Source: Orrella daihaiensis (GTDB lineage Bacteria > Pseudomonadota > Gammaproteobacteria > Burkholderiales > Burkholderiaceae_B). From it: a DNA stretch of 64,000 nt. The stretch lies in contig NZ_CP063982.1 of NCBI RefSeq assembly GCF_022811525.1, forward strand, positions 1,116,001 through 1,180,000. The letters run 5' to 3'. Both the position numbers and the translations under genes were made by a program. This document shows positions 27,001-28,605 of this stretch, piece by piece (position 1 is the first letter of the stretch; each line of letters starts with the position of its first letter). The notes beneath the pieces were generated by a model. It saw nothing but the letters and a program-made list of their open reading frames with translations. It made no database searches and was not told the origin of the DNA.

Positions 27001-27854
27001 ACCCCCAGCTTCCAAACAACGGTGGTGGCAACGGTGGTGGTGGCGGCGGCGGCGGCGGTGGTGGTGTGCCAGGTGGCGTCGTGAACCCACCGGGCGGTGG
27101 CGGTGTACCAGGTGGTGTCGTGAACCCACCGGGCGGTGGGGGAGTTCCAGGCGCCGAGGTTAACCCGCCAAATGGAGGCGGTACAACTTCGGTTGATTCA
27201 GGCACCGCGCAAAATCCGGTCACAGGTGATTTGTCAGCAGCCATCAACGCTGTGTTGAACGATCCGGCTCAAAGTGCGGTTGTTAATGCGAGCAATAGTG
27301 CCTCACGCGTCGTCCCGGCGGGTGCTATGGACAATGCCGTGTCGGTCAGGGTCAGCGCTGGACAGATGTCTTTTGGTGATGTGACGCAAATGGTAACTGC
27401 ACGCGCTGAAAAGCTGGTTAGTGTTACGGCCGAAGTTAGTGTGGGTACGTTAACTGCCGGTACAGATAACCAACAAAGCATGGCTGCGAGCACGGCTCTG
27501 AGCAATGCATCACAGACAACGTCTGGATTCGTGGCGGTTAAGTCTGTGACGCCAGTAACTGTGGCCGTTGGTCAGTCATTCCGTATTACCTTGCCGCCAG
27601 ATACTTTCACGCATAGTAACGTCGGTGAGGTGTTCAGTTTGTCAGCCAGCACGGTTCAAGGTGGTGCATTACCCTCCTGGTTGAACTTTAATCCTGACAC
27701 AGGTGTCTTTGCTGGCGTGGCACCGCAGGGTGTGACCTCTATTCGAGTTCGAGTAACAGCTACCGATAGTCAACAAAACCAGGCGTCGACTGATCTGGAG
27801 TTGCGTTTTGAGGACGGCGAGCTCGTCAGCCAGGCGCAGCAAGGTAGTGATTAA
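3..27854 (+). CDS. Giant TPS exoprotein/adhesin with PATR, YDG and MBG repeats (5' end outside window)
   Basis: This is a secreted surface protein, inferred to be the TpsA passenger exported by the TpsB transporter encoded 750 bp downstream. The frame is open from base 3, so at least ~9,284 residues are visible and the signal peptide and TPS secretion domain lie upstream of the window. Region 1 (to about 4.5 kb) has autotransporter-type beta-strand repeats such as LTGANTYLGNTQV and FTGNNTYSGTTQVQGG. Region 2 (about 5-8.9 kb) is beta-helix-like and haemagglutinin-like. Region 3 (8.9-24.4 kb) is a long array of 80-100-residue repeats with the hallmark K-V-Y-D-G-T, ending in NY..TATITPK. Two MBG-type modules interrupt or follow it near 17.0 and 24.6 kb. 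Region 4 has a Gly/Pro-rich linker and an Ig-like end (SWLNFNPDTGVFAG). Adhesion or biofilm function is inferred. The family call is firm; the partner assignment rests on neighbourhood. Confidence 0.9.
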   Translation, partial: GGTVGGAAHAQHFYGGGTFNLNMTGGELIVGRAATFGSNPAGRFNVTSNTVADGTPIAEISAVGGGTLTLDQTTTFHTVGDLEISAVIDRRGTNAPTLIKTGGAELILSGANTYPGATEVRVGTLRIAPTGSLADPGSSRYGGTIRIDNGASLISDSNTDQIWAGAISGSGALTQTGTGRLTLQANSTFSGNTVIEDGSVMRIGNNGSTGFIAGNVQIDDGGKLQYKLSPANNNTGHTLSGAGTLELLGNTAVQTSSYTFNKASLNFTGDVIVDTDARLNLMHADGMGRNTPQAAAGVIKVKDGGSLLVNVASGTTVTNNIEIEGLGWKENVGQLGALRLVRGEFSGNVLLTGDARIGAWKGQEGTISGVISDDGKGYGIEKWGNGRLYLTGASTYSGDTFVHGGQLQLANPNGPALYTDASNNDPDNLGRMASPGKIIISHVERAKWDYPDVAANLEFGEDHQLGPKVDIVFDGVAGYSYMSLFDTEQEVGNLQAIGNDPGLMVLQNYEDSGLQDPNIGTGYAGAGTGGHLIFNQSKDLEFSGVLRNSWSSSRNTGDPLKLTKKGQGTLIIERGTQNTGGIDVLEGKLQIGKGGYVGSLLNNNPVYVAAGATLEYFRGDRQSVEGVIRIGHNISGEGSLVFRSNNWNSAGVGVKGAGDYRYTGTNTMSADANFVIDNARLVVFSQADLGVNKPTVKVINDGQLYLGSGGTYESPLEIEGTGWSQPGGERWGALFAFTYTGSNGAGAGGGAATYAGKITLTDNARISVLNHGNLTISSEITSGTNAYGIEVTGNRTLTLTGANTYLGNTQVSEANLMLNRTGGPSIYTDTAAYNALDAADRGRVIIGNTDGSIQVRNARLRFGDDNQFGVLADVEFTNSGNGWSYLETYGTEQTIGNILAGTRPERGVIQVWQDGSTATATQGTLIVTQTVDQTFAGYVRNVSSGNAVLNFTKAGAAELNLSGPNQFYTGTTTINDGTLTLSNLNRSGRFDINKPGVLNFHVASGSRDMVVNTSFNGDGIWRKSGNGLLVWGPRAADFNLAAGSWIDIQGGTFVAGSYGNENWDDNRSSLNIAAGATFRSVEAEVRVDALTGAGTWAGGWRGLNFRSTPVIGVADGAATTDASGQAISEYVFSGSIVDYNPGAGDRVRNLIKVGTGTQIFTGNNTYSGTTQVQGGVLQIGDGGTTGNLPGGNIIITNGSLVMNRSDDVVMNQRVFSSGAVDPYTLAPIPNTLNLTGSLVQRGTGTTTFTNNDNVFSVQTNVENGTLIFTSDSMATRGIDVAAGATMILGPNLEWIDSRITYTGGGTLIRRGTNNTSIDRHLVGGNGGVINMDAGARIVVESGTLRLTNSAKTDWTNNLASLTVNAGATLDLYDSGIAVDAAYSFTDTNVYVDALDGGGLITRTATANNQNPNTGALVMGVNNTNGTFTGLITSIRGTTNLEKTGTGTQTVAGSGISIGTGTVLVDNGTLQIGDGTANTTLNSGTVTNNAQLVINRSANAAEWLPGIATIQSQAFDGTGDMTIVQSGGIRFMNSVAQDQIIIQDTGEGRTIEFGSETMIATGLTVNAGSAAYNVDLNGFHSRIGGQTVFNNRGRVQIGDNAGDRISFVGGVLANAAPTSLRIAGLIAAEGASVIDLSAAKAEVIGTATVGGRYFTNADPQNPVFTDAATGDITLADIELADGVTLTLGTNIAVIGSAKIDVGAISGTAGGAASDLSFRTTGAVTVAGDVGTDIGNILVARSGGIDFQGKLGGASLTIQGTTDAALVRVADDLEIAGNVSASGAAAAGTLAYNIELRGASNTVGGVTTLANTGTLLMGLDANAQFAFEGGVTATGASSKTLAGSFTAGAQAGDTGVINFGGAGAIDFAATSTIGGVSTGAITLANATLADDATLTIGTGVAANLTTGSIAGTAGAGKSRVVIDTTGTTAIGGAVGTDLASLTIQSAGDMTFAADVGASSDRIDAIYLKAAGGAIEFADNVYATKMANSGGFDVSFFGDVTDVTDTMTFTTSGTVNLGDGAGDVLNFRGGLTHIAGDTTLFGELNTFNNPLYTSGLGVLGNSSIKPGSAMTAVVTLGAVVLADGTQLSIGSGSSGAVTLTSVSGTAGRSGSNLTLDTTGAINVTGNVGTDLGTVRLVNTGNATFGGSVDATNLVVESVETGSTLTFTGNTNISTDFSLAAAAYDLRMTGGVNTLGNVPLVLGNTGLVELGNQNTDVFATGGLAVTAASGIELAGTFNVGGALTLGDSDTAVTLKGNTVLNTAQANGAIVLGNVVEPDTAGTHSLRLRSGAANITLDGSIGATRHLAELVVENTSGTTTIKGDLTASDLISLGSETTLVGDRVLTADEIDFVQGLTADVAGQSLTLTAFTDDLDILIGGNANTDANTLDLTFGDLSRLGTSFASVVIGNATPDADVRGDVTVAAGQASTLTLYSPLTVYGDALTFDSGTLATDTNKALTFDALGVVSATAGTDAAVAAGGDLTINYRALTTAGHLTFDRAMQGVNVNLLQQGGGDFVLTEKVAGTASLSATDLANLQATNTLTIGGSGSYPASSSASPVMTLSGSVDGAPITATEVASNLVLDFNRIELSNDLTLAVGKALTLRSAAGVTQAAQTTLDVDGLLLSGQGDVTLDVGNVIATLASNASGNISMGVTDADMTIGSVAGQVGVTNAASLSVTGARSITVAQAISAAGNITLAAGVDTNEANGFVVAGASADSIVIGADATVVSSAGNVILDAGMTGNFINNRGADAVAAGGAWQVWSAGWEQVQGTSNQINYSQFGSSDNANDILASGNGAEWDTTWTTGTYSGVTATGNRYVFASEPAILGTTVLTVYTGSATKEYGQTVDANTLGGALYTRLGGSLSNVALLDRAGVGTVDLKGVAFSTETPNTTSVTLDDAFVTKQTTSLGAQALTNAGSYSVDFDATEGVGSINLKIVNGQVLIDGGANDGAAYTYTVGTTGYTFAVQNTGKITVTPKVIDAVATTTSRQYDGTVALTPDLAVTTGVNDANGNAQELNLIFANAAFDNKNAGSRNYTVSGISLTDGSNALAANYVLRSTSISGVGTIDKRVIDATVTGTKVYDGTTALANPTTTVTNVVGSERVGVNLTATFASENVAYDTNNAITSQALTISNDVLTGADAYNYTVTGANYTASGTITPKNVTLSPTATATKVYDGTNSLASNQINYTLDGVVTRLNTRDAVSVTSNDLTATVANVNAGITTFVGAGTFILDGADKGNYQLTAGSVVSGSATVEQRELAMTMAATKVYDATTAAASAQFTLTNLVGTDDVSVTLSGSVANAFDNKDVGSGKTLTISDTSVLSIVGAAGSNYKLASSYSHAGGEITKADLVVSGLSAVDRVYDATQVVGISGSAQYTALGSDSVTLTGTATGLMADKHAGIGKAVNVSGLSLVAGGDNDNYNLVLPTDLTVDISRATLAVTGVQIADKDYDTTTAATITQGGVIAPIQVNNVADDVTLGGTAVATFDDANVARDGSNAVTTQSVTVAGYTISGSDARNYTLAQPQGVTATINPAELTVGGIKALSRSYDGTSVAEIVNAGFAEGDAPVALAGTLSGILGGDVVTLDGSAVTGSFADKNVGNNKTVTVAGFTLGGAQAGNYTVVQPTLTADITKAMLAIGGLSAESKVYDGTVNATLAGTGAASFVIEATNEVVRGLVIDSYLAEFDDRHVDAGKTVTLRSLTLGGTNASNYGVLLTEVNGSFDPNDPNSAERLPITWAADITPAALTITSTDVQKVYDGTNAAPGATATIAITGDPTTQTQLFGGDTLDASVFTFSFADVNVSRDGTGLVLSDKVVEVGLVTANSIAVNDGNDGNNYIVSFQDNTTSRIDPVDVKVNGISGVNRAYDGTKQVALSNSGVTIDGVLAGDANDVGVTFAAGSYGLMTDKHAANGKAIVSLSGVLLDGAKAVNYTIVEATGATVDISKANLTLQLTGAAGSVSKVYDTTTLVSQDDGAVVTGVSLTAVNNTQLFDTDAVAGFGLEFDTATVSRAADNSVLSNKPVNLLAATLVDGAGDSVNENYTITLQGANIGKITPYELTIQGLGAADREYDRTSVATLTGTAVINPLFTDDVQLTGASTATATFVDSLNNPDANVARNPATQAVIAKDVVVNGFGITGAAAGNYSISQPTGITARILPVEVTVTGTQITSKVYDTTTAASVSNFGSVQGIEYATGQFETLELDTANVQAIFADRNVGSQKDVAVTGYELLNGSTGTTGLASNYTLVDPSGVKGEITAKTIVIKTTNPDNTVVNGLVAENKVYDGTTIASIASGAFLDGAFLTDDVSLDLNTVAAQFADKNVANNIAVSVSGVELSGTDKGNYNLTAPSVSGADITPASIRIVGLSVADKIYDGTTTADISGTAQIFAIGNDVVTLNGYTPGTTTGTFDNADAGTGKSVSIAGLSLGGAQAANYTLTGSLLGNITPRQLTVTNLTGDHRVYDGTVNATLSGTPILGAGANGGVVGSDDVSIGGTATGVFADKNVGQNKLITITGLTLAGTKASNYTLLLPSNITAEITQKTLTVSGITAQNKVYDGTNVASVVVADIVYSGLVAGDEITVNSTGVFADSALNANDGRKVGTGKTVTLTNTYGGADFANYSISDQTSATANITKRDLIVSGITAADKVYDRNATATISVANATLAGLVSGDDVTIISATGAFRKEDNSADDYNAGINKLVVLTGSADGNDLGNYNVIHQATTRATITPKAITISGITAADRGYDGTVNATVSVSNATLTGLISGDTVTVTATGQFADKNVARDMSGAVIAKTVTLTETFGGSSIGNYSITAQGTAQATINPKALNISSAGLITAVDKVYDGSTAATLDLSGLTPTALGNNGLIAGDEVVIAATGTFADENVAWVSNIIGGTVDTKTVNIAYSALSGADAGNYSFTGQSTATNAKITAKAMTVSGLTAADKVYDRTATATIDTSNAVFNGLVVGDAVQIGSASGVFRNASNNADDFNVGTAKRVNITTSYTGGDVGNYTITDQLTTTASITPKAITIAGITVSDRAYDGTTNATVSLAALDSDAEWIGIGMITGDNLTISATGQFADKNVAYNGQTVTSKTVTLTETFGGTSIGNYTITGQGTATATITQKAVTVSGITANDKVYDGTDVATVVVSGASISGLIAGDNVVLSATGVFDNENAGNGKIVTLTSTYTGTDVGNYSITDQASTTATINKRVLDLSNRTDVTAADKVYDGNTSATVDVTGITTAVLQSVGLVGNDDLGTISATGTFANADVAYGGDDVVAQTVSLSYSALAGADAGNYDVQWQTTTSTTITPKAITVSGITVQGRDYDGTTSVDSNLINTSGIDWSAIGVVSGDTVSISTVSAAFTDKNAAVGKTVNLTQTFGGDAGNYSITQQADTTATISPLAATISGIAAIDREYDGTNAAQIDVSSVAISNLVAGDDIKVSATGVFSDADVARDPSVSTTIVDKTVTLTETVTGNDVGNYSFTYQATAQAKITPKQVTVSSVTIDDKSYDADTGGTLGGHTLSGLIGSEDLDLTGTATFDDKNVGSRIGVSVSSLELANGTAGSASNYELMTTSFKTVGNITPRELTIAAPTAAGPYTYTGKTSIDVTAGAITGLQGGEQLTVSATGLLPSANVSTDVDGVVVTYTLVDDTGATASSGGLASNYVIATASQGQVLDDVEIGEAALTITVNDTVKLAGEADPIFTYTFSGFVNGETSSVLSGLTATKASTGVTNGNATDFVVEIDSGVSASNYSISRVDGTLKEYGHGILIVDIADVTEEYGTAPVLTVAGARYSTSASGIVTLNATEASDVWTIGDGTTNYLDFALEIESSQLSSAGQVRAGNYLVDAQANTINELTGYTSLFTSGTTFFRKGALTVTPKTITATVTSGNTKTYDGTTAMSNLVFGATGLVTGSNNVTDSVTVTGVGQYNSKNATASGAAQYSVNNMVISGTDAANYQLATDSAAFSDGTINKRAVTIAGITAADKVYDGSTTAAVNLNNITFTLDGSSPAVAGLIQGDVVTVTAEGNFASANVARDASNNNAVTSQTVNLSSYSYGGADAGNYDFTAQATTTATITPKTITVSGLAASDKTYDGNADATIVTTGATFNGLVAGESFTVSANGKFRNTLNTVDDKNAGFGKIVAITSSTYTAGANTSLGNYTIVDQATTQANINPKALTISGITASDKTYDGTRVATVDVSNATLTGLVQNDQVIVSATGLFGSRHVSRNSGGTVIDQTVTLIEVFTGADVRNYSIVAQGTDQAKINARDLDFSSGSLVTAADKVYDGLTTAALDLSGLTSSALITAGLIAGDDVIVTATGAFTDQDVARNPSDSTQIVDKTVNITYGNLGGDEAGNYNLVGQATTSAAITPKAITIAGITSADRNYDQTTSATVSTSMFTDAHWESLGMVSGDTLSITASGTFGNKHVARDAQGNVIAKTVTLTETLGGADVGNYTITKQGTTTATIRPIALNISNANLISATQKTYDGTTSATLNLSLVTDAALESAGMIADDDVQINATGAFADKNVGTSKTVTISYAALGGADAGNYTFTGQATTSANITAKTLDLSGSSVITAADKVYDGTATATLDFSGLTDAVLIAAGMVAGDDLNIAGSGAFRNAANDADDANVAWDNGSPDAKTVAITYQTLAGVDAGNYSFTGQATTTAKITPKTVTVSGLTAGNKTYNRDATATIDGSNAVFVGVVSGESITVGSATGVFRNAMNTADDFNAGNNKLVKITSTTYTAGSGTSLDNYTIVDQATTNANITPKAITITGISAANRDYDGTTNATVSTASIDWTAIGVQTGDTISVTATGSFADKNVAFDNGNVTSKTVTLTETYSGAALRNYTITKQGTASATISPKSLTVSGITALDKVYDGNKVATLNTNNVVLTGLVFGDQVNVAATGEFAGKDVVVSVGGVVQSQIVNLSSFAYTGADAGNYAFTDQATTTAKITPRALTLGTIMVDSREYNGSRTATIDSVEYAGLVGPEELGFSATAVFADKNVGNNKLVSITGLGLANGTGTNGGLAVNYSLAQTSATSTASITPKGLTISGITAVNKDYDGTAAATLGMSGLTLDGLVTGDTVTVSATGEFTDHRVARTGDPATGTVTSKTVNLVETFGGADARNYSITAQGTTTATINPVALTISGLEAQDKVYDGTKDAVIDVSNATFADLIGTDVVTVAATGEFDFAAVQFSNNQVTSQNVTINGVASGADLGNYTVSIQSTDTATINRRALTVSGLTAVTKVYNRDASATISQDNLLLNGLVDGDDVVVNPTGTFRNATNTGNDWNVGNNKLVTISSSYTGNHYLNYLITDQAFTTGSITPASLTISGITVADKTYDGNIAATVDASNATLTGLISGDDVQVSANGFFADKNVNWDVVNQTALTKTVNLAETYSGADRRNYVITAQGSAQAKILQKALTIGGTTVADKVYDQTDSATVTAGALSGMIGTELIGVSATGTFADWNVSRDGSGNVLAQDVSVTYTLVNGGNGPTSGLATNYSLAAQTLTNAATITPKALTISGITASDKEYDGNDIATVNVSGVTNAVLIAGGLISGDQVTVAATGLFDDENVARAAADPSSAPIAKTVNLTETFGGNQLHNYTVTAQGTTTAKITPKNLMISNLVVADRQYDATTNALVDVSGANRAGLVTGDQVIITAAGQFEDANVRRDGNGNLAAQTVTIASSYSGADWLNYTITDQTGSTATIEPRVLTISTANPTLVADKEYDQSDAASITVASVAPEVLFDNLVGTQTVELAGAVGTFADANVSRADPNNPLSVAINKNVTVVYSISDGFFGGFASNYTVADDIIQAKITPRALTISGITSDDRDYDQTVTAVINTSQLTRTGLLDGDDVSVTVTGAFADKNVLRDVDGNAIAKAVALTETFGGSDRVNYDITAQGTTTAAINPIALQISGITAADRVYDATDLATLDLTVANSAQTLQTGGLIAGDTVQVSAIGTFVDKNVARDPNTGAVLQKVVNLSESINGIDSVNYDLVSQGTATATITPAELTASATRQYDGTAVIDGQIMTITGLNGAEQFTASGQLNLTSKHITSGPVNPGDVSGLTLTGVNGALVSNYQPLSEARTTVTVTPYVVQINAPSVSKTYDASVLYKLTQQDLDALTNQLVGSDFVLDAEMSFDNANVSRDVNGIERNDRVVRLDSIVIQDGNNGNNYSFTLAGNNTSEILGASLTVTPVNDAKLLGQADDTDYRGLIYSGFVAGEDETVFGGTLPTIAREAGETVGSYALTASGGSANNYNITYEAGAYNILAADSFLVRVDANSQPTVYGSQASFAGTLTVQYMEPVPAPTQPNQAMSPPAIRTYTAYFDNASQQYLIDTDNDGVGDNKASFSLDVLNGINSTAGKLRVGGYNLKATEQLIDEFADSKFVLVGSLTVAPKTINPTDLGVSGVTKDYDGNNRIRDVELDLATVPNPVVFADDEVVAIGSGRFSDRHVGSELITLDIVLDGADASNYMLSTSSLATTGQIDQLPEVQWVGADFGYWADPSNWLGGAIPDRKDTTAADNVAKVIIGEDVHVIYDIDPAVGLVGSEIVNDGLLEIRAGTNLAMANIVSGTGDLAVHSTGAVTISGDNSFAGYVDIGSTEVTVTHNSALGTAPNIISSNGSLDLTGLTLTELSVEGPITIASAVNTINDQTYKGALTFTQSGTPTVGSNSPVANFSSSAGNIAFVDTVSAGTNSKGHQTSLVVDAAGWVLINGQIGQDLKGLDYDDEYLINNLPPQDVSPYALEITADTIKLFADVTTFESQLYTGKILVGNNSHDELSPIHGDPDSYLFNGYTRLLVSVDPSITLNGPIDDVDEYGEIHSLDLRAISLIAPGQNNYVEPEISINGDIGSTSPLLGLTIATGTQDFSSEAEVTDIATQELTRRDPDYKGVINLNGSVEVFKGPTFIAGDLRTPGTPNIVWYDGTPEFLLRLPPLDQNGNPPAPNLDIPQIPPGVVLQPGPDAGLPDFVAEVDVTRVPARDPRPGSQSNNNPQLPNNGGGNGGGGGGGGGGGVPGGVVNPPGGGGVPGGVVNPPGGGGVPGAEVNPPNGGGTTSVDSGTAQNPVTGDLSAAINAVLNDPAQSAVVNASNSASRVVPAGAMDNAVSVRVSAGQMSFGDVTQMVTARAEKLVSVTAEVSVGTLTAGTDNQQSMAASTALSNASQTTSGFVAVKSVTPVTVAVGQSFRITLPPDTFTHSNVGEVFSLSASTVQGGALPSWLNFNPDTGVFAGVAPQGVTSIRVRVTATDSQQNQASTDLELRFEDGELVSQAQQGSD
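300..3560 (+). repeat. Autotransporter-associated beta-strand (PATR-like) repeats in the giant exoprotein
   Basis: Scattered copies of a ~30-residue beta-strand motif with consensus L.L.GANTYSG.T.V..G.L.IG are coded here. Clear copies are LILSGANTYPGATEV near 318, LTLQANSTFSGNTVI near 545, LYLTGASTYSGDTFV near 1165, LTLTGANTYLGNTQV near 2390, LNLSGPNQFYTGTTTI near 2880 and IFTGNNTYSGTTQVQGG near 3475. In known proteins this motif forms rungs of a right-handed beta-helix stalk. Confidence 0.75.
4990..6720 (+). repeat. Three diverged ~190-205-residue repeats in the giant exoprotein
   Basis: Each unit contains L..G..L.IG..........G.ISGTAG.......D.TGA..V.G.VGTD. The anchor motifs SGTAGG, AGTAGA and SGTAGR fall near 5,120, 5,733 and 6,305, giving periods of roughly 610 and 570 bases. 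The units are too diverged for recent expansion and look like an old internal duplication of a haemagglutinin-like beta-helix segment. Confidence 0.6.
8930..24350 (+). repeat. Array of about fifty YDG-type repeats
   Basis: Reading the protein, I find about 50 occurrences of the hallmark [KR]-x-Y-[DN]-[GRQAT]-x-[TA], spaced about 80-100 residues apart, plus one isolated copy near 25,255. A unit typically runs from ITISGITAADKVYDGTTAA through a central FADKNVG.K.V to a closing NY.IT.QATTTATITPK. The units are clearly homologous but rarely near-identical at the DNA level, so the array is long-established. Such repeats are known in large bacterial surface proteins, where they build an extended stalk. 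Confidence 0.85.
17030..17280 (+). repeat. MBG-type module inside the YDG array
   Basis: The coded segment begins LTITVNDTVKLAGEADPIF and continues FSGFVNGET..VLSGL.....G.......Y.I...S.A.NY.I. This is the pattern of the MBG module that commonly accompanies YDG repeats. It interrupts the regular array and is followed by an EYGTAPVLTV stretch before the YDG units resume near 17.6 kb. Confidence 0.6.
24590..24835 (+). repeat. MBG-type module at the end of the YDG array
   Basis: The coded segment LTVTPVNDAKLLGQADD, then YSGFVAGEDETVFGGTLP, then SANNYNITYEAGAYNI is a textbook MBG-like pattern. It marks the transition from the repeat stalk to the C-terminal part of the exoprotein. Confidence 0.65.
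27000..27180 (+). repeat. Gly-rich tract and 13-residue Gly/Pro tandem repeat in the exoprotein
   Basis: A run of about a dozen near-consecutive glycine codons (27,020-27,066) is followed by roughly three 39-base units coding GVPGGVVNPPGGG-like sequence. It probably forms a flexible linker between the stalk and the last ~230 residues. Both parts are multiples of three bases, so copy-number change would keep the frame. Confidence 0.8.
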
Positions 27855-28135
27855 CCCCCGTTTTTACTAAAAAGCGCGGTGTTAGTCGATGTTGTAAAAC
27901 TCAAACTTGATCCGAACCACTGCCAGTTACCAGACCGAAAAATAGTCATCACATCTCATCATTTCATGGGATGTTACCCACTGGTTCGGCACGTCACAAT
28001 ACTAGGCTAAAGTTATAGTGCTAGTCACACGTTCGACAAACGCTCTACAGACGTTAGTTGCAGGCTAGTCAGTTGCTGACCGCTTTGCAGTGGCAGAGCT
28101 GTTTTTCTGATGAAATAAGATGACAAAGGTGAATC
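27855..28135. other. Intergenic stretch between the exoprotein and the small gene
   Basis: These 281 bases contain no convincing gene and no good rho-independent terminator. An 11-base inverted repeat with one mismatch pairs CCGAACCACTG (27,912-27,922) with CACTGGTTCGG (27,979-27,989). A purine-rich AAAGGTG just before 28,136 serves as ribosome-binding site for the small gene. Confidence 0.5.
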
Positions 28136-28594
28136 ATGGCTACCAACAAACCCGCTAGTACTGGCACAGATGACAAAACGGGCACCCCAGCTCAGGTTGA
28201 AACTAAAACCGACAACACCCCTGAGGTAGCTGGTGCCAGTGCTGCAGCTGCCGTACCCGCACCCGAAGGTCAGCAACAAACCATGAACCTGACAGGTCGT
28301 GCCGTCTTCGCGGTCGAGACCACAGCGGCAGGCGTGGTGGTGCGCACCGCGTTTCTGACCGAAGACAACCGCTTGATGGACATGCCGGCTATCTTCCCGG
28401 ACATGGTCTACGCGATGAATGTAATTGATGACTTGCGTCGCCAAGTCATGCAGCATTTCTCGCAGGCCGCCCAGGTCGGTGCCCAGGTGATTGCCAACCA
28501 GGCACGCAGTCAGCAGCAACAGCAGCAGCAGCAACAACAGCAGCAGGCAGGTGCACAGGGCGCAGACGAGAACACCACAACGATCAAAGGCTAG
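28136..28594 (+). CDS. Small protein of unknown family with polyglutamine tail (paralogue of the 35.2-kb gene)
   Basis: The family is not recognised. The 152-residue protein has a Thr/Ala/Pro-rich N-terminus (1-50), a compact core (about 52-122) and a Gln run (about 126-137) followed by a short acidic end. There is no signal peptide or membrane segment. The core matches the core of the 35,212-35,709 product at about 46 of 71 positions without gaps, including GVVVRTAFL versus GVTVRTAWL and the shared HFSQAAQVGA. The start follows AAAGGTG at good spacing. The stop lies 11 bases before the tpsB start, so the two are probably co-transcribed and possibly translationally linked. Placement between exoprotein and transporter suggests a role in making or exporting the adhesin, but this is inference; it may be a cytoplasmic accessory or regulatory protein. 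Confidence 0.85.
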   Translation: MATNKPASTGTDDKTGTPAQVETKTDNTPEVAGASAAAAVPAPEGQQQTMNLTGRAVFAVETTAAGVVVRTAFLTEDNRLMDMPAIFPDMVYAMNVIDDLRRQVMQHFSQAAQVGAQVIANQARSQQQQQQQQQQQQAGAQGADENTTTIKG

Positions 28595-28605
28595 GGTTCA
28601 GTTTA

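Noticed and set aside
26876..27247. Proline-rich minus-strand frame
   Set aside because: It is the antisense reading of the Gly-rich linker, where glycine codons become proline-like codons; no independent support.
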